This document shows positions 48,338 to 60,400 of a DNA stretch of 64,000 nucleotides, piece by piece. Made by a program: the position numbers and the translations under genes. The stretch's first letter is position 1. Each line of letters opens with the position of its first letter. The notes under the pieces are model-generated. The model was given only the letters and a program-made list of their open reading frames with translations. It did not search any database and had not been told where the DNA came from. This DNA comes from Trochalopteron elliotii (Eukaryota; Chordata; Aves; Passeriformes; Leiothrichidae). The stretch lies in the NCBI GenBank assembly GCA_024734555.1, contig JANPWX010000353.1:89121-153120 (forward strand), written 5' to 3'.

Positions 48338-49342
48338 GCACCAGTGCATGGCCTGGCTGCTGCAGGGCCAGGGATGACTCAGAGCAGCACCTGCTCCACG
48401 TTAGTGCCCAGAGGCAGCTGCTGGTTACACCATGACACTGTCAATTATCACCTACAGCGCTCCTGCCAGGAGTAAAATGGCACTGACAAAGATGCAATTA
48501 TTTGGACATTTGTTTCCTGCTCCTCTGATAATGTCAGTGTCCGACTGCTTCTAGTGATGCTTTGCAGGCTGTGATGTTCTGTCACTGCAATGTGTTGAAA
48601 GCTACAGCTTCTCTCACTGCCTGTGGATGTGTTGGCACGGGGAAATGTGCTGGTTAAAGAAAAGCTCCCACCAATCTCTGACCTTTAACTACAAGCACCC
48701 TGGGGATTCTGCTGGGTGGGGTAAATGGATCACAGCAATGCAGCAGCCAAATCAGGGTCTGAGGGAAAGGGGGAATGCACAGGGGAGGGAGTTTTAGCAC
48801 CTGTAGTTAACTCACTTTTGCAGTGTTACGTTTCAATATCAGATAAATGGATAACGGGCTGTGGCTGGTTCAGACCCTGCAGCCCTGCTGAAACTGGCAG
48901 CCACAGCCCAGTGTCCTGGTGGAAGAGGAGGGAGAATGGTTGTGGTGACTCCATGTGGTGTCAGCTGGGTCACACCCAGGGGCTCTTTGCCCTCCGGGGA
49001 GCAGTGGAGACCGGAGGGGACAGTCCCAAATTCAGTCCCGGGGTGTCTGGGACAGCTGCAATTCCAGGAGCTGGGGACAGAACAGTAAATGGACAGACAG
49101 CCGGTGCCCCTTTGGGCTGTGGGTGTTTCATGGACAAATGCTTGTTCCTCTCAGTCTGACCTTTCCATTAGCTCTGCTCCTCAGTGTCCCTCCCAATTTC
49201 CACAACTGCTGCTAATTGGTGCCACTTAATCACCTCCTGGAGCAGGGGGCACAGCCAGCTCTGCCTGCTGCTGGCTGAGCTGCCCAGCCACACCTTCCCT
49301 CCAGGAGGACAGAAATCTGGCACAGCTTTATGACTTAATTTG

Positions 49343-49949
49343 TTTTAGGGAGACAAAAAGAAGAAAGAAAAAGAATTAGTTGACAGCTTCAGTTCTTGAT
49401 TAATTTCCTATTTAGAGCATCTACTAATGATGGATTTAACAGGAAATCTGGAGCAGGACTGAGTTCATTGATTACTTGTTTCCTTACCACTGGTGAAGAT
49501 TTTCTTGTTTTCCCAAGTGCATCCCATCTTGCCTTGAGGGAGAGCTAGTAGAACTTTTTCTGTGATTTTCTGTTTGGAAAACCACTGTTGTGGAAGCATA
49601 ACCTTTCTTCATGAGTCTCTCCTTTTCAGTAGTAGGCTGTCCATTTAAGGAAACCTGAAAGGATCTGATGATGAAGCTGAAACATTTAGTTTGATCCTTT
49701 TCAGAATAGCAGTTTTGGGGAACTTATTCCAAGAAAAATTTATTGTCTACACTTATATTATTACATGGTCAAGGAGTGTGGAAATCAGAATGAATCCCCC
49801 TGAAGAGTTTTTTAATGTCCTAAGAAATGCTTTTATTCTTTGGAATTGTAGCAAATTTACAAGATGTAAAACCTGCAGACTCTCCTGGAAAATTGCAGAG
49901 GTTTCTCATAGCTCTTCCTAGTAACAGGGATGAACGTTACAAAGATGAT
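49343..49949 (-). repeat. Right arm (607 bp) of the large inverted repeat
   Basis: Reverse complement of 46478-47084, same length, about 10 mismatches. The 76-codon frame lies here on the plus strand at 49691-49921. Just outside the outer edge is a T-run (49988-50002). The inner edge meets the spacer at TTTTAGGGAGAC with no 14-base direct repeat like that on the left side. Confidence 0.96.
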
Positions 49950-52931
49950 TTATTTTTCACACAATTAAAATACTGGTTTGAATGTCATTTTTTTTTTTTT
50001 TTGACCTCTTGGTGTCCCTTTCCAGTGAAAATTGGTGTAAAGCAAACATAAGAGATTAATGGGCTAATCTTCACCAGGAATTTTCTTCTGGACTTGGCAG
50101 GATAAGGTATCTGTCACTGGGCCATAATCAGCAAAATTGTGCTGCTGGTTGGAAAAGTGAACATTTATGAAATGCTCTTCAGGGTGTAATTCACTTAACT
50201 CCATATATATGAAATTCTTATTCACAAAAAAGCCCACCCCTGTGTCAATCACATGAATTACTTATGCAACAAAATATTGTTTGTTGATACTGGCATTTAT
50301 AAACTGCAAAGGAAGTTTTTATCCTTCTCAGTGATTAGGGCTGAAAACCTAATTACAACATGTTCTAACATCAAGTGATGCAGTCCTGCAGCTCTTGCTT
50401 CCTTTGAGCACAAGTAATTGGCTGCAGAAGCAATCAGAGTTCTTGCTGTAATAGAACATAGCAATATGCTCTGAGAGCCTTGGTGAGAGAAAGCTGAGAT
50501 GGCAGCAAACCCCCTCAGTGACCTCAGGGAGGTTTCTGGGGCTGAGGTAATGCAGAACCCACTTTCAGCCACTGTTGTAGAAGAATCTGACACTATTATT
50601 TTTGTTTTAAAGCCAAAAGTAACAGTGAGATCTGCAACTTACTCCTGGCCATCAGCACACCCTGTGAGGTTGTCTTCCCTTTCATCTTGGAATAACCTAG
50701 AACTCAGCTCACTTTGTTGCCTGATGGATCTACCCAGACAATTTACATCAAACAGTGGCAAAACTTGGTCTGTGAAGAAGTCAGTGCTCAAGAATAGTTA
50801 TTGCTGGCATGAGAAGATAAAGCCTTAGTTCCATAACTATGGAATATTAGTTGTTAGTGCTATAGGAGGAGCCCCAGTACAGAATACAGGATTAGGCTTT
50901 TAAAAGAAAGTAGCTCACCTCTTTTATTGACACGTTTAAGTGTGTCAGCCAGAGCACAGATGTATGATGGGGCAGAAATGGTTTGTTAATTCAATTGCAC
51001 AGGAACACTTCCTGTGCCCTCGTTCTTCAAACCAGGTGGTAATCAGAGGGATGGACTCTACACAATCACTGGAGTCATGGGTTGCTCATCTGCTGTGGAA
51101 GCACAAAGGTAATATTCAACAAAGGAAATATTCTGAATGTGCTAAACATTTGTGAAAAATACTACTTAGTTTTATTGGTGCTCTGCAGGATCTTGGAGAT
51201 GCCTTTTGAAGGATGTGGAGTTTCCTGACAGGAATTAGGGCAGAGGCACTGACATTAGTAAGTGAGAGGGAGTAAATAATAAGTGTTATTTGCACAGAGG
51301 GAACTGATCTGAGTATAATATAATAAGATAATAAGGAGAAATTTAGTAGTAAAAAGATTTTGGTTTAACAGCAAAAACTGCATGCTGAAAATTTGCCTGT
51401 TAATCTATTTTCACTGCTAATTCCCTGTGAAACTTTTGGTCTCAGGGGGTCATTTGTCAAATCTTCCGTTAATGTTTCATTAAAAGTAATTTAAACTTGT
51501 GGAGAATGTAAGTAAAATTTGCAAGTGCACATTATCTCCCCTCAGCTTCAGGCTGTCCTGACCCTTCTGGCTAACTTTGGCTGCTGCTCATCAAATATTG
51601 AGCAGCTCTTAATGGAATTGCATTCATTCCACAGCCCCACGAAAGAAAATCAAGCCTGGGTGGGCCACACAGGCCAAGCAAACAAGAGGAACTAAAGCAA
51701 TAAAACATCAGTAAACAAAACAAACAAACAAACAAACAAAAGATATGTTGCTTACCTATTGCATCCTGAGCTGGGATTAATTAATAAACCCTAACTTTTC
51801 CCTGGCAGGTGTCACATCCTTCATCCCTGCTGTTCAAAAGGCCACAAGGAGGTTGAAAGTTCAGAACCATCTTTGGAGTTTTTGATGCTGCTATTCCTGT
51901 TTATCAGGAAGAAAGTATTAATTAGAGCATTTTTAAAACTAAGTATAAGCCTAGTTCTTAAAAATATTTAATAATATTTAACTGGGGAGAGGTTCAGAAT
52001 GAGAGAGACAATGGGGATAGGGTTGAGAAGACCTGCAGGTGTGTTTGGAGGGCACAAATAATCTTCTATTGTGTTTTATGTTAATAGACATTTAAAAGGA
52101 AAAAATGTTTCCTAACACACTATTTTTAAGTACTTGGGCTGATATTTGCAAAGACTTAGGTGTAGGTATAACTTTAATTTTAAAGAACACTGTGCACGAA
52201 TTTAAATGAAGATTTTTAGTTTTCTAATCAGGTAGGTGAATTGCAATCTCTTTCAAGAAGTAAAGACCCTGTCTAAGGTCACAAATGGTCTTTGATACTA
52301 TTGCACGTAAGTTGTAGTTTGTGTAGATTTATCTCATTAGAGACAAGCATTCCTGGCACACTTGAAAACCATTGTACATGAGTTTGGTGGTAATGCATTA
52401 GCTTAATTGTAATTAGCCTGATTAACACCAGCTGAACTTAATTTATTACATCTGTGATTAGGGCTGAGATGTGGTGGTGTGTCTGTTTCTTCCCCAGAGT
52501 GCCTGGGAAGGGCCCAGCCTGGGTGAGGTTGGTGTGTGGCAGAGTCTGTCGTGCCCATTTAGTGTCCATGAGCAGGAAATCCATTCCAGCACAGCCAGGG
52601 AAGGAGCTTGCAGTAGTGCTGTGACAATTTCAATTAAAGGTCTGAGAATGGTAATTATGTTTACATACCAGCACTCTGATTAAATGTAAACTAATTATGT
52701 GACAAGCTTAAACTGTGACCTGAATTACTCTTGCAGTTGAATTTCAGCAGAGTTTTTGGATAATACATTAGCATTATGAAAGCTTTTTTTTTTTTGTAGA
52801 TATGAAATAATATGAATATTACTGGACATATCTGACCTTCATTCCTTATTTTTCCATGCAGCTTCAAGCATAACCTGTAGCTATTATTTATTTCAGCTGT
52901 TCAAAGCCCCACTCATAAAGCAAGAGCTATT
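49950..52931. other. Unannotated stretch, no gene recognised
   Basis: AT-rich sequence with frames up to about 109 codons and none recognised. Poly(T) is at 49988-50002 and a (CAAA)n run at 51715-51741. No exons, RNA genes or transposon ends were recognised. Confidence 0.6.
51715..51741. repeat. (CAAA)n microsatellite
   Basis: Short run of about six CAAA units. Confidence 0.93.
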
Positions 52932-53140
52932 CCCAGAATAGTTCAGGTTGGAAGGGATTTCTGGAGATCATCCAGTCCAACCCCCTGCCAAGGATGGGTC
53001 ACCCAGAGCAGGTGACACAGGGACACAACAGGTGGGGTTTGGGTGTCTCCAGAGGGAGAATCTGCAACCTCCCTGACCACTGTTCCAGTGCCCTGCCACT
53101 CTCCGTGTAAAGAGGTGACAAAATCATTGCCAAGTAATTC
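52932..53140 (-). mobile_element. CR1 3'-end fragment, minus strand
   Basis: The plus strand reads AGAATAGTTCAGGTTGGAAG, then GAGATCATCCAGTCCAACC, then a region ending near CAGTGCCCTGCCACTCTCCG. This is the reverse complement of the CR1 3' end, with its final ORF2 codons and 3' UTR. It belongs to a CR1 subtype different from the copy at 6891-8644, whose tail reads differently. It is strongly 5'-truncated (about 200 bp). The 149-codon minus frame crossing it (53392-52943) is not a gene. Confidence 0.85.
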
Positions 53141-56100
53141 CTCTTTTGAAGCAAATATGAGTTCAGAAGTGTTTTCTGTGCTGGCTTTAGAGGGTCTCAG
53201 GCCAGGGGGATGTGGGCAGTGTCTGTGCCCAGCTCTCTTTGCTGGAGCCTCAGTGCCCTGAGGAGGAGGGATGATGCCTGTGGGCTGTTGTGTAAGCTGG
53301 TCAGCTGAGAAACAGAGTTTGTGACCCCTCTCAAAGCCATATGAAGGCAACAGTTGAAAGAAATTCTCAGACATTTTAAGAACCAAGTGCACAGCTGGGG
53401 ACTGTAACCCTGGTTTAATCTGTTTAACATCATCTGCAGCCTACCCTGAGCTGGAGTTCCAGCAGTGATCTAGAACCAAAGCCTTGCAGTGTGGGTGTGT
53501 CATCATCTGACCAATATAAACTGCAATTCTGAACCTCCAATGCACAGAAAAATGACAGAATTGAAGAATAGTTCAGGCAGGGAGGACCTTGGGTGATGCA
53601 ATGCCTGGTCACCTTCTCTGTGTAAAGAGGGGCTAAATTCAATGTTAGGTTAGGTTGCTCAGATTCTGGAAGTCCTGAAAATTATATCCTTTCAGTACTC
53701 TGTTGTAGCTCCCAAGTTTCCACTTGGGGACAAAGTCCACTGGGTTTGAATGGGAAAATCTCTGCATCAAATTGCTGTCTAGTTCCCAGATCCTTTTGAT
53801 CCAATATAAGTCAGTCTCAGAGCCTGATCCACAAGCCTGAATGTACCATCCTGTGATCCTTTCAAGGGATTTCAGCATCAAGATCAAAAGATATTAAAAA
53901 CTGAGCTGTTTGTCTAACACTAAGCATCATCCCAGAACTTCAGATTTGCAAATTCTGTGGTTTCTTTTAAATACTCATAAAAATGTGAACTAATGTGGCA
54001 GCAAAGAAACAATTAAATTTAACTAGAACTAACTAATTTTATGGTGTTGTAAGAAGATCATATCTTCTCAGCTGGAAGAAGGGATTGCTCTTTTGGTTAA
54101 AGGATGACAACACCTCCAGTTCTAAAAGTGTATAATTTTACATTGATCTGAGAATAGGTCTTAGAATAAGTCTGAGTTTTTCTGTTCTTAATCCAAAAGG
54201 AGCAGAGCCTTGATTACCTTCAGTGGTTTTGCTTCTGTTTTCCAAAAGCTGTTCCAACTGGTTACTTGCTTCTTTACACTGCAGATTACAGACAATTCCC
54301 ACAGCAGAAAAGAATCACAGCAAATGATCTTATTTTCTCTTCTTTCTTCAGGAATTTATTTCTGGCTTTATTCATTGCCTATATGGAAGATAAGACTGGC
54401 AGAAACACTCTGCAGAGATTAAATATAACCACATCTCTGTTTCTTTTCATAGCTTATTTCCAATATTGTGGATGTTTAAACATCAGTTAAAATATCTCTG
54501 TCTTTCCAGGGGTTTTATTCATTCTTTAAAATCAAACCTTCTGAATTAGTTATTTGGTCTCTACATTTTGCATCATAATTACTGGGGTTTTCTGGACCCT
54601 TCAAGCAGCTTATTGTGAGCAGGGGGGACAGAGAAAATAGGAATATGTGCTTGGTGTTTTAATATTTAATCAATTTTACAGAAACATTAGTAAATATTTA
54701 CTTTTAAAGTAAACTGACCTTAACACTCTTGAAACAAGTTTATATCAATATTGAGAATGTGGATTACAGCAGTGATATTTATAAGGCATAATCCATTAAT
54801 TATGGGAATTCATGGACTTTTAAGCATTTGCTAGCAAAGTGCTCAATTTCTAGCATGACTGGTAAACAGCTTCTTCTGTTACACGGGAGAATGTCTGTTT
54901 GTTTTTATGTACTCACTGTTTTTTCATGAGGGATAATTTAACACTGCTGGAGATAATTGAGCTTCAGGAATAGCATATGTAGAATTTTGGTCATGCAGTG
55001 CATCTTGTGGTTTGTGCTGTGTTAAAGAACTGGCACACACATATACTCTTTCTAGCCTGAGCTCATTTGATGCTCACACCAAGGCCTTGCAAACCTTTTG
55101 CTCAACCTTGCAAAACCAAAACCTGTTTTGTTTTATTTCCCCCCTGTAGCTGTGCAGCAATCAGACCAGGGAGCCTCTCAAGGCATCTCTGCTGGACATG
55201 TTTAGAAAAACTGGGGTGCAGAAGTAGCCCCTCTTTTCCAGTAATACTGATTCCTTTGTCCCCAGGCCTTTTACAGTACTGGAAATCACAAATAACATCA
55301 GTGTAAGATCCTACAGATCAATGACAATTGCTACATTTTTTCTTGGACATCTCTTTGCTGTTCAGGCAGATAACTCCAAGGTGCTCCAGTGTTTCAGAGG
55401 GAGATGAAAAACTGCCATGTCATTTTTAAAATCCAGAATAGCTCTGGTTTTCTCTGCATCTTAATTAGGTTTGCTCCATATATTTTTTCTGATACAATTA
55501 CTTTTTTTTGTCCTTATGGTTCAGACTTCAGCTCTAGAAATTTAACTGTAATGCTGACTTTTAATGTCTCCAGGATTAGAAGTAATCTGTACCCTACAGC
55601 TTTGATTTTCTGAAGATTTGATTGATTTGATTAAACAGGTGTTTAACTCGGTACAGTTCATGGAAATTTCAACAAACTTCAAGTTTTCCAAATAGAAAGG
55701 ATTTTGTAACTTTTTAAATTCTTTTCATATTTGTTTTAAAAGCTGAGGAGATTAATCTAAGCAACAGTATTCTCTTCAACAATTTTCATAACTGTACACT
55801 GAAAAAAAATTTGACTATTTTTTAAAAACTGATAGACTAGACTTTAGTCATTGGGTCTTGGGAAACTTTTCCATTCCACTCAGTATCAGTGTGATAAATA
55901 TGTGCATATCACACAACAGATTTAGGCCTTGTTGTCAATCTTTAATGAATCAGAACTTTGCTTCATGTTGCCAAATATTGTGGTCTCCTTTTCACTCATG
56001 CTTATTAGAAAATTGCTTTGGTGTGTAATCAGTACTGACAATCTTAGAAGCAGTCTTTTTAATTATTTATTCCTTTGGTGTCCCTCCCTCTACTAGACTT

Positions 56101-57069
56101 CAACCTGACTGAAAGGATTGGAGACTTTTTTGAGGGGAAAGAAATATTCATTTTTTAGGAAAAAATTAAAAAAAAAAAGAAAAAGAAAAAAAAGATTAAT
56201 TCTTGTAGTCACTAGAGGGATCAGCAAATCACATTGCTTCATTGACTTACTGCTTTGGCCTTATCAGTTCAAACCCAGCTTTCTTTCATCCTTTTGTTGC
56301 TTTTGTGCCACTTTCCTCTACTTCATCTCAGTGAGGAGTCCAACTTTTCCCTGCTGGTAGGGCTTGGAGAATGCTCTTGTGCCTGTCCCTGTTTTGGCCA
56401 TGGAGCTGTTGAAGTCACAGGCAGGGAGGTCTATTGTAGCAGTGATATTTTTATTAGGAATGGGACTAAAAATGCCCTGGTATTGGCATTTCCTCCTTTG
56501 GCTCAAGCTCTCAGGTTTGGCACTGTGGCTGATACTCTGATGTGAGGAAACATCTGAGCCCACCCTGAGCCCTGCCAGAGGGTGCCTTGTGCTGCTGTAC
56601 AGCCCTGTGTCCATTCAGGCTGAATCCTGAGCAACAACCCACGGGCTGCTGCAGGAAAATGTGTGCAATCTGACTTAAATTGCTCAACTGGTGCTGCTTC
56701 CATCTCTGGCTGGGGTCAGGCTGAGGCAGGTGCTGCTGTCTGCTATTCTGCCCTGGCACTGCTCTTCCCTGTGGGACTCACTCTGACCCACTGGAGCAGC
56801 AATCAGAACTCTTCTTAAAGTATTATGTTGCTTTCAGATTTCTCTGAACTATGCTGAGGCAAATTTAACACACTAACTCTTTACACAAGGCTTTAAATTA
56901 TTTTTCCACTTCAAGAGTTAAGCCTGAGAGACAGCAGCTTGTTCTGTAGTTCCCAGACCCATCAAGAGACCTTCTTTTATGTGATTTTAAGTGAAAGCAG
57001 TTTTGCTTTAGCTCAATGTCTTTGAAATGGTGTGACAGCATAGGCAAGGCTGAACTTTGAAAAGTCAGA
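53141..57069. other. Unannotated stretch, no gene recognised
   Basis: AT-rich sequence with no frame longer than about 100 codons. An A-rich tract is at 56158-56196. A vague CR1-like phrase occurs at about 53566-53632 but is too weak to annotate. 56240-56760 is richer in G+C with overlapping frames on both strands and no recognised domain. Confidence 0.55.
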
Positions 57070-57480
57070 GATCTGGGTGTCGTCAGCCCAGAAACAACAA
57101 ATCACATCACGCTGACCAACAGCATCACCTGGAGGAAGGGGACTGACGTGACACTGCACTAGATCTGATCAAGAGCCCTAAGGGATCCTGTAATGTCTGT
57201 AGAGGGCTGGAGACAGGTCTCTGATGCACTGGTTTGTTAAACCAAGGCTTTGGTCCAGCCAAAGCAGTGCCAGTCTGGCCTGTGGAACATTGCAAAGGGC
57301 ACTTGAGGATATTAGACCCTACAATCAACAGTATTAACTGCAACTCTCTGATAACCACTGTCAAACACCACCAGATTGACTACATTAATAAATCATTAAA
57401 GAGCTCTGATGAGCTGTTTGTGTGCTCCAGCAGCACTGATACCTCACATGATTTCCCAGCAGAGATGACTCGTCACTACA
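57070..57480 (+). mobile_element. LTR-like block, plus strand (low confidence)
   Basis: A segment with several CpGs in a CpG-poor setting has an AATAAA at 57387-57392 and an end reading ACTCGTCACTACA, close to a retroviral ...CA terminus. The start may be near TGTCGTCAG (about 57078). No target duplication or related copy in the window supports it. Confidence 0.33.
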
Positions 57481-60400
57481 GAACAGTCTGAATAAGCCTC
57501 TGTTCTATCTTTAGTAGCCAAAACACAGAGCAAGGATTTAATGACCTGCTCTGATAATGAGGATGGTATAAATACGTATTTAAATATGTTTATTGGTTCC
57601 TCCTAGGCTGATTTTGCATCTTTCTAATGTTTAGTTCCAAGGGAGTGCATTTCCTGAGAACTATGTAATCACAACAGCAAATGCTAAGGAATTGCTGGGA
57701 ATACTGACAGGGTTATTGTAAAGCATGTCACCTTGAGATCTGGACTGAGAACCTTCTTACAAAGCAGCCTGAGATGATTTGAAATGGCCATAATGAGAAA
57801 ATAAATTAAAAAGTGGGGGGGGAAAGAAAGGAAAAAACAAATACTAAAAAAGAAAAATGACAAATGAATCAAATATTTCCTCTCACTGCTCATTTGGTTC
57901 TGACAGATGAAATTACCTATGTTATCATCACCAATACTTGCATGAGTGGCCAGGTAATATATAGAGGAAATAGCAAATGTGGGAGAATTAGTGAGAAGTG
58001 GTTGAAGAGTCATCTCAGCAACTAAAGGAGGCAGAATTGTGCTGAAGGTGTTCAGCATTTTCAGATAGAGGGATGTGTATGTTTAATGAACTTGTTGCTC
58101 TGGTATTATTTACAGCTGAGTGCCACCAAATGTTTACATTTATTTGAAATTCTTTCTGCATCCAAGAAAGGGTGCAGATCTAACATTTTTATGAGGTGTC
58201 TCTGGGGATGACCAATACAACAGAGCAGACAAGGAATAATTATTGTAGACATACTCCAAACAGTGTACTGAGCAGGTTATTACTATGAGATGCCTAAAAA
58301 TAACATCCCAGAACTTGTCTGAAGAGCTCTTGTGTCTGCTGAAGAAGAATGGATATGCCACTTAGAGACTATTATTTAACGAGAAAGGCAATGTTGACAC
58401 AAACTAAATTGCTTTAAAGCAAGGTCAGTCATTTTTCATAAAGAGAATGCCTCGTGTTTCTACCAGTCAACAGTTCCCACTGGTGACCTGATTAGGCTGA
58501 CATAGATACAGGGATGGAAGAAATTATTCCAGTATTTTTAAACACAGATATGCTCCTGATTTTCAGTTTAGCTGAGCTGAACAAATATTAGCTTGGAATG
58601 ATCTGAAACTGAAACATTTCAATAAATTGAATGGATTTTTGTGGGTTGAATGAAGAACTATAGCCAACCACGAGTAAATTGAAATTTCAACTGCTCTTAA
58701 TAAAAGCAAGAGGCTGTACTCATAAGATGGAAAATGCTGAAGTCAAGCTCTAATTTGGAAGGCTGTTCAGCTTGAAACTATTTTTCTTTTATTTATTATG
58801 AATAAACCGTTCCTAAAGAAAAATCCTTTAGTCCTATATTTCAAAAATAAGTGCATGCATTTTGGGTGGAAGAGCAGAGTCTGTGCTGCTCATTCAGTTC
58901 TCCCCAGTTGCAAAATGCTGTTCTTGGTGGAGATGACAGTGAGCCCTTTCTGAACAAGTTTCATTTTGGAGCAGAATGTCTCCTCACGTAACAAACCACC
59001 TGCTCCCTTGTTCTTTAATCTTTCAGATTTTGTCAAGACTGGAGTCTTGAAGTTGAGAAATAAATTGCAAAGTTGAGTGAAGGTGGTGGCAACCACTGCT
59101 CCTTTCTCATCCTCACTGTTTGTGGGGCTGTTCCTTGTTCTTTTCCTCACCCCCATTGTCAGGCACCACTTTCCCCTTCCTTAAGTACAGTTTTGGAGAG
59201 ACAATGTGAAGGGAAAAGTGGTTTGTTACCTGAGCCATGAGAAGGCATTTCCAATGGTTGCCTGAAAGGACAGAAACAGAATCATGAGGGGAGAGTGAAG
59301 CAGAGCATTGCTCTACATTGTCAGTGTCAATGGCAGAGCCTGTTCTGAATCTGAACTGAGCAATGTGACCCAAAAAGCTGCTTTAGGAGACTGGAGAGCA
59401 GAGCTGTGACGTGTTCAAAATGTAATTGTGTGGTGCCTTGGGCTGCCCTGTTGAGCCCCCTCAGGTGCACTGTGCTGTGGCCAGGGATGCACAGCACAGC
59501 TTTGGGAAGGAAAGTGAATTGTGTGCACCTGGAAAAAAATGGAGTGAATCCTTGCTGAGTCTGGGTGGATCAGTGGAGTCCCCCTCACAGCCTACTCAGG
59601 TGTCTCCTCTGTGGCATCATTACTTCTCAGGAACCTCGGCCTTGCACTGTTCTTGTTTGTTTCCTTTTGTTTTTGCAGACTCTCAGTTTGTGAAGGAAAT
59701 CTGGCACATACAACGTGACCCAGTGCAGGCTGACCTGTGCTCCCTCCTCAGACCAGAGATGGTGCCACCTCCATCTCCTGTGTGTGCCAAAGCTGAAGCT
59801 CTGGGACATCACTTTATCTGCCCCTGTTAAAAAGTTACATCTGCAGATTTTTCCAGCAGAAGTCAGGCTTTCTGGGATAGTGGACAAAGCACCCACAGTA
59901 ATTGCCTCTTCTCACTATTCATGGGGGCACAAGAAATCATAGTGCAGCTTTCAAAAGGGTTTGGAGCCTGCCATCATCCCCTTGGGGCCACATCACTGAT
60001 TTTCCTCAAGTAGCCAGAAATACTTCCTGAGGAGCCTGTGGTTTGAAAATTTCCAGTCTGATGAAGTAGAAGAAATTGGGAAATGAGTCATAGTAAAAAT
60101 AATTAGTCCCTGCACTTATATTGTTGTTGCCTTAAATTGTTCACATGTACTGTATTATTCTTCTATTGCTGGGTGCATTGAGTATCAACTCTTTTACATT
60201 TTTTGGCAAGTCTCTTAATCTGTGGCAAACAATAACTTTTCTATTTTCTCCTTATCTGTAACAATTATGATTGGAAGGTCCACTGCAGTGAGGAAGTAAG
60301 AGAGAATTTCATGTTTTCCATATTCTAATTAATAGCTTGATGAATTATCCCAGAAAAGAAATAGTTGCTGTAATTGGTCTAGAACTAATGAAAGAGGAGC

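Larger units (their letters stand above)
47085..49342. other. Spacer of the inverted repeat (2258 bp)
   Basis: The spacer begins with a direct repeat of 14 bases, GTCTCCCTAAAATG, at 47073-47086 and again at 47092-47105, so the repeat straddles the end of the left arm. It then contains two LTR-like segments (47440-47650 and 47870-48337) and a GC-richer block (48720-49160) with overlapping plus-strand frames up to 144 codons that I do not recognise. Confidence 0.85.

Noticed and set aside
46478..49949. Reading the inverted repeat as a classical cut-and-paste DNA transposon
   Set aside because: No target duplication at the outer edges, no known terminal motif and no transposase frame in the spacer.
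52943..53392. 149-codon minus-strand frame
   Set aside because: It reads through a CR1 3' fragment in a non-CR1 frame and has no recognisable domain.
53566..53632. Possible second CR1 scrap (GAATAGTTCAGG... and GTGTAAAGAGG)
   Set aside because: Only two short phrases resemble CR1, with the middle missing; too little to call.
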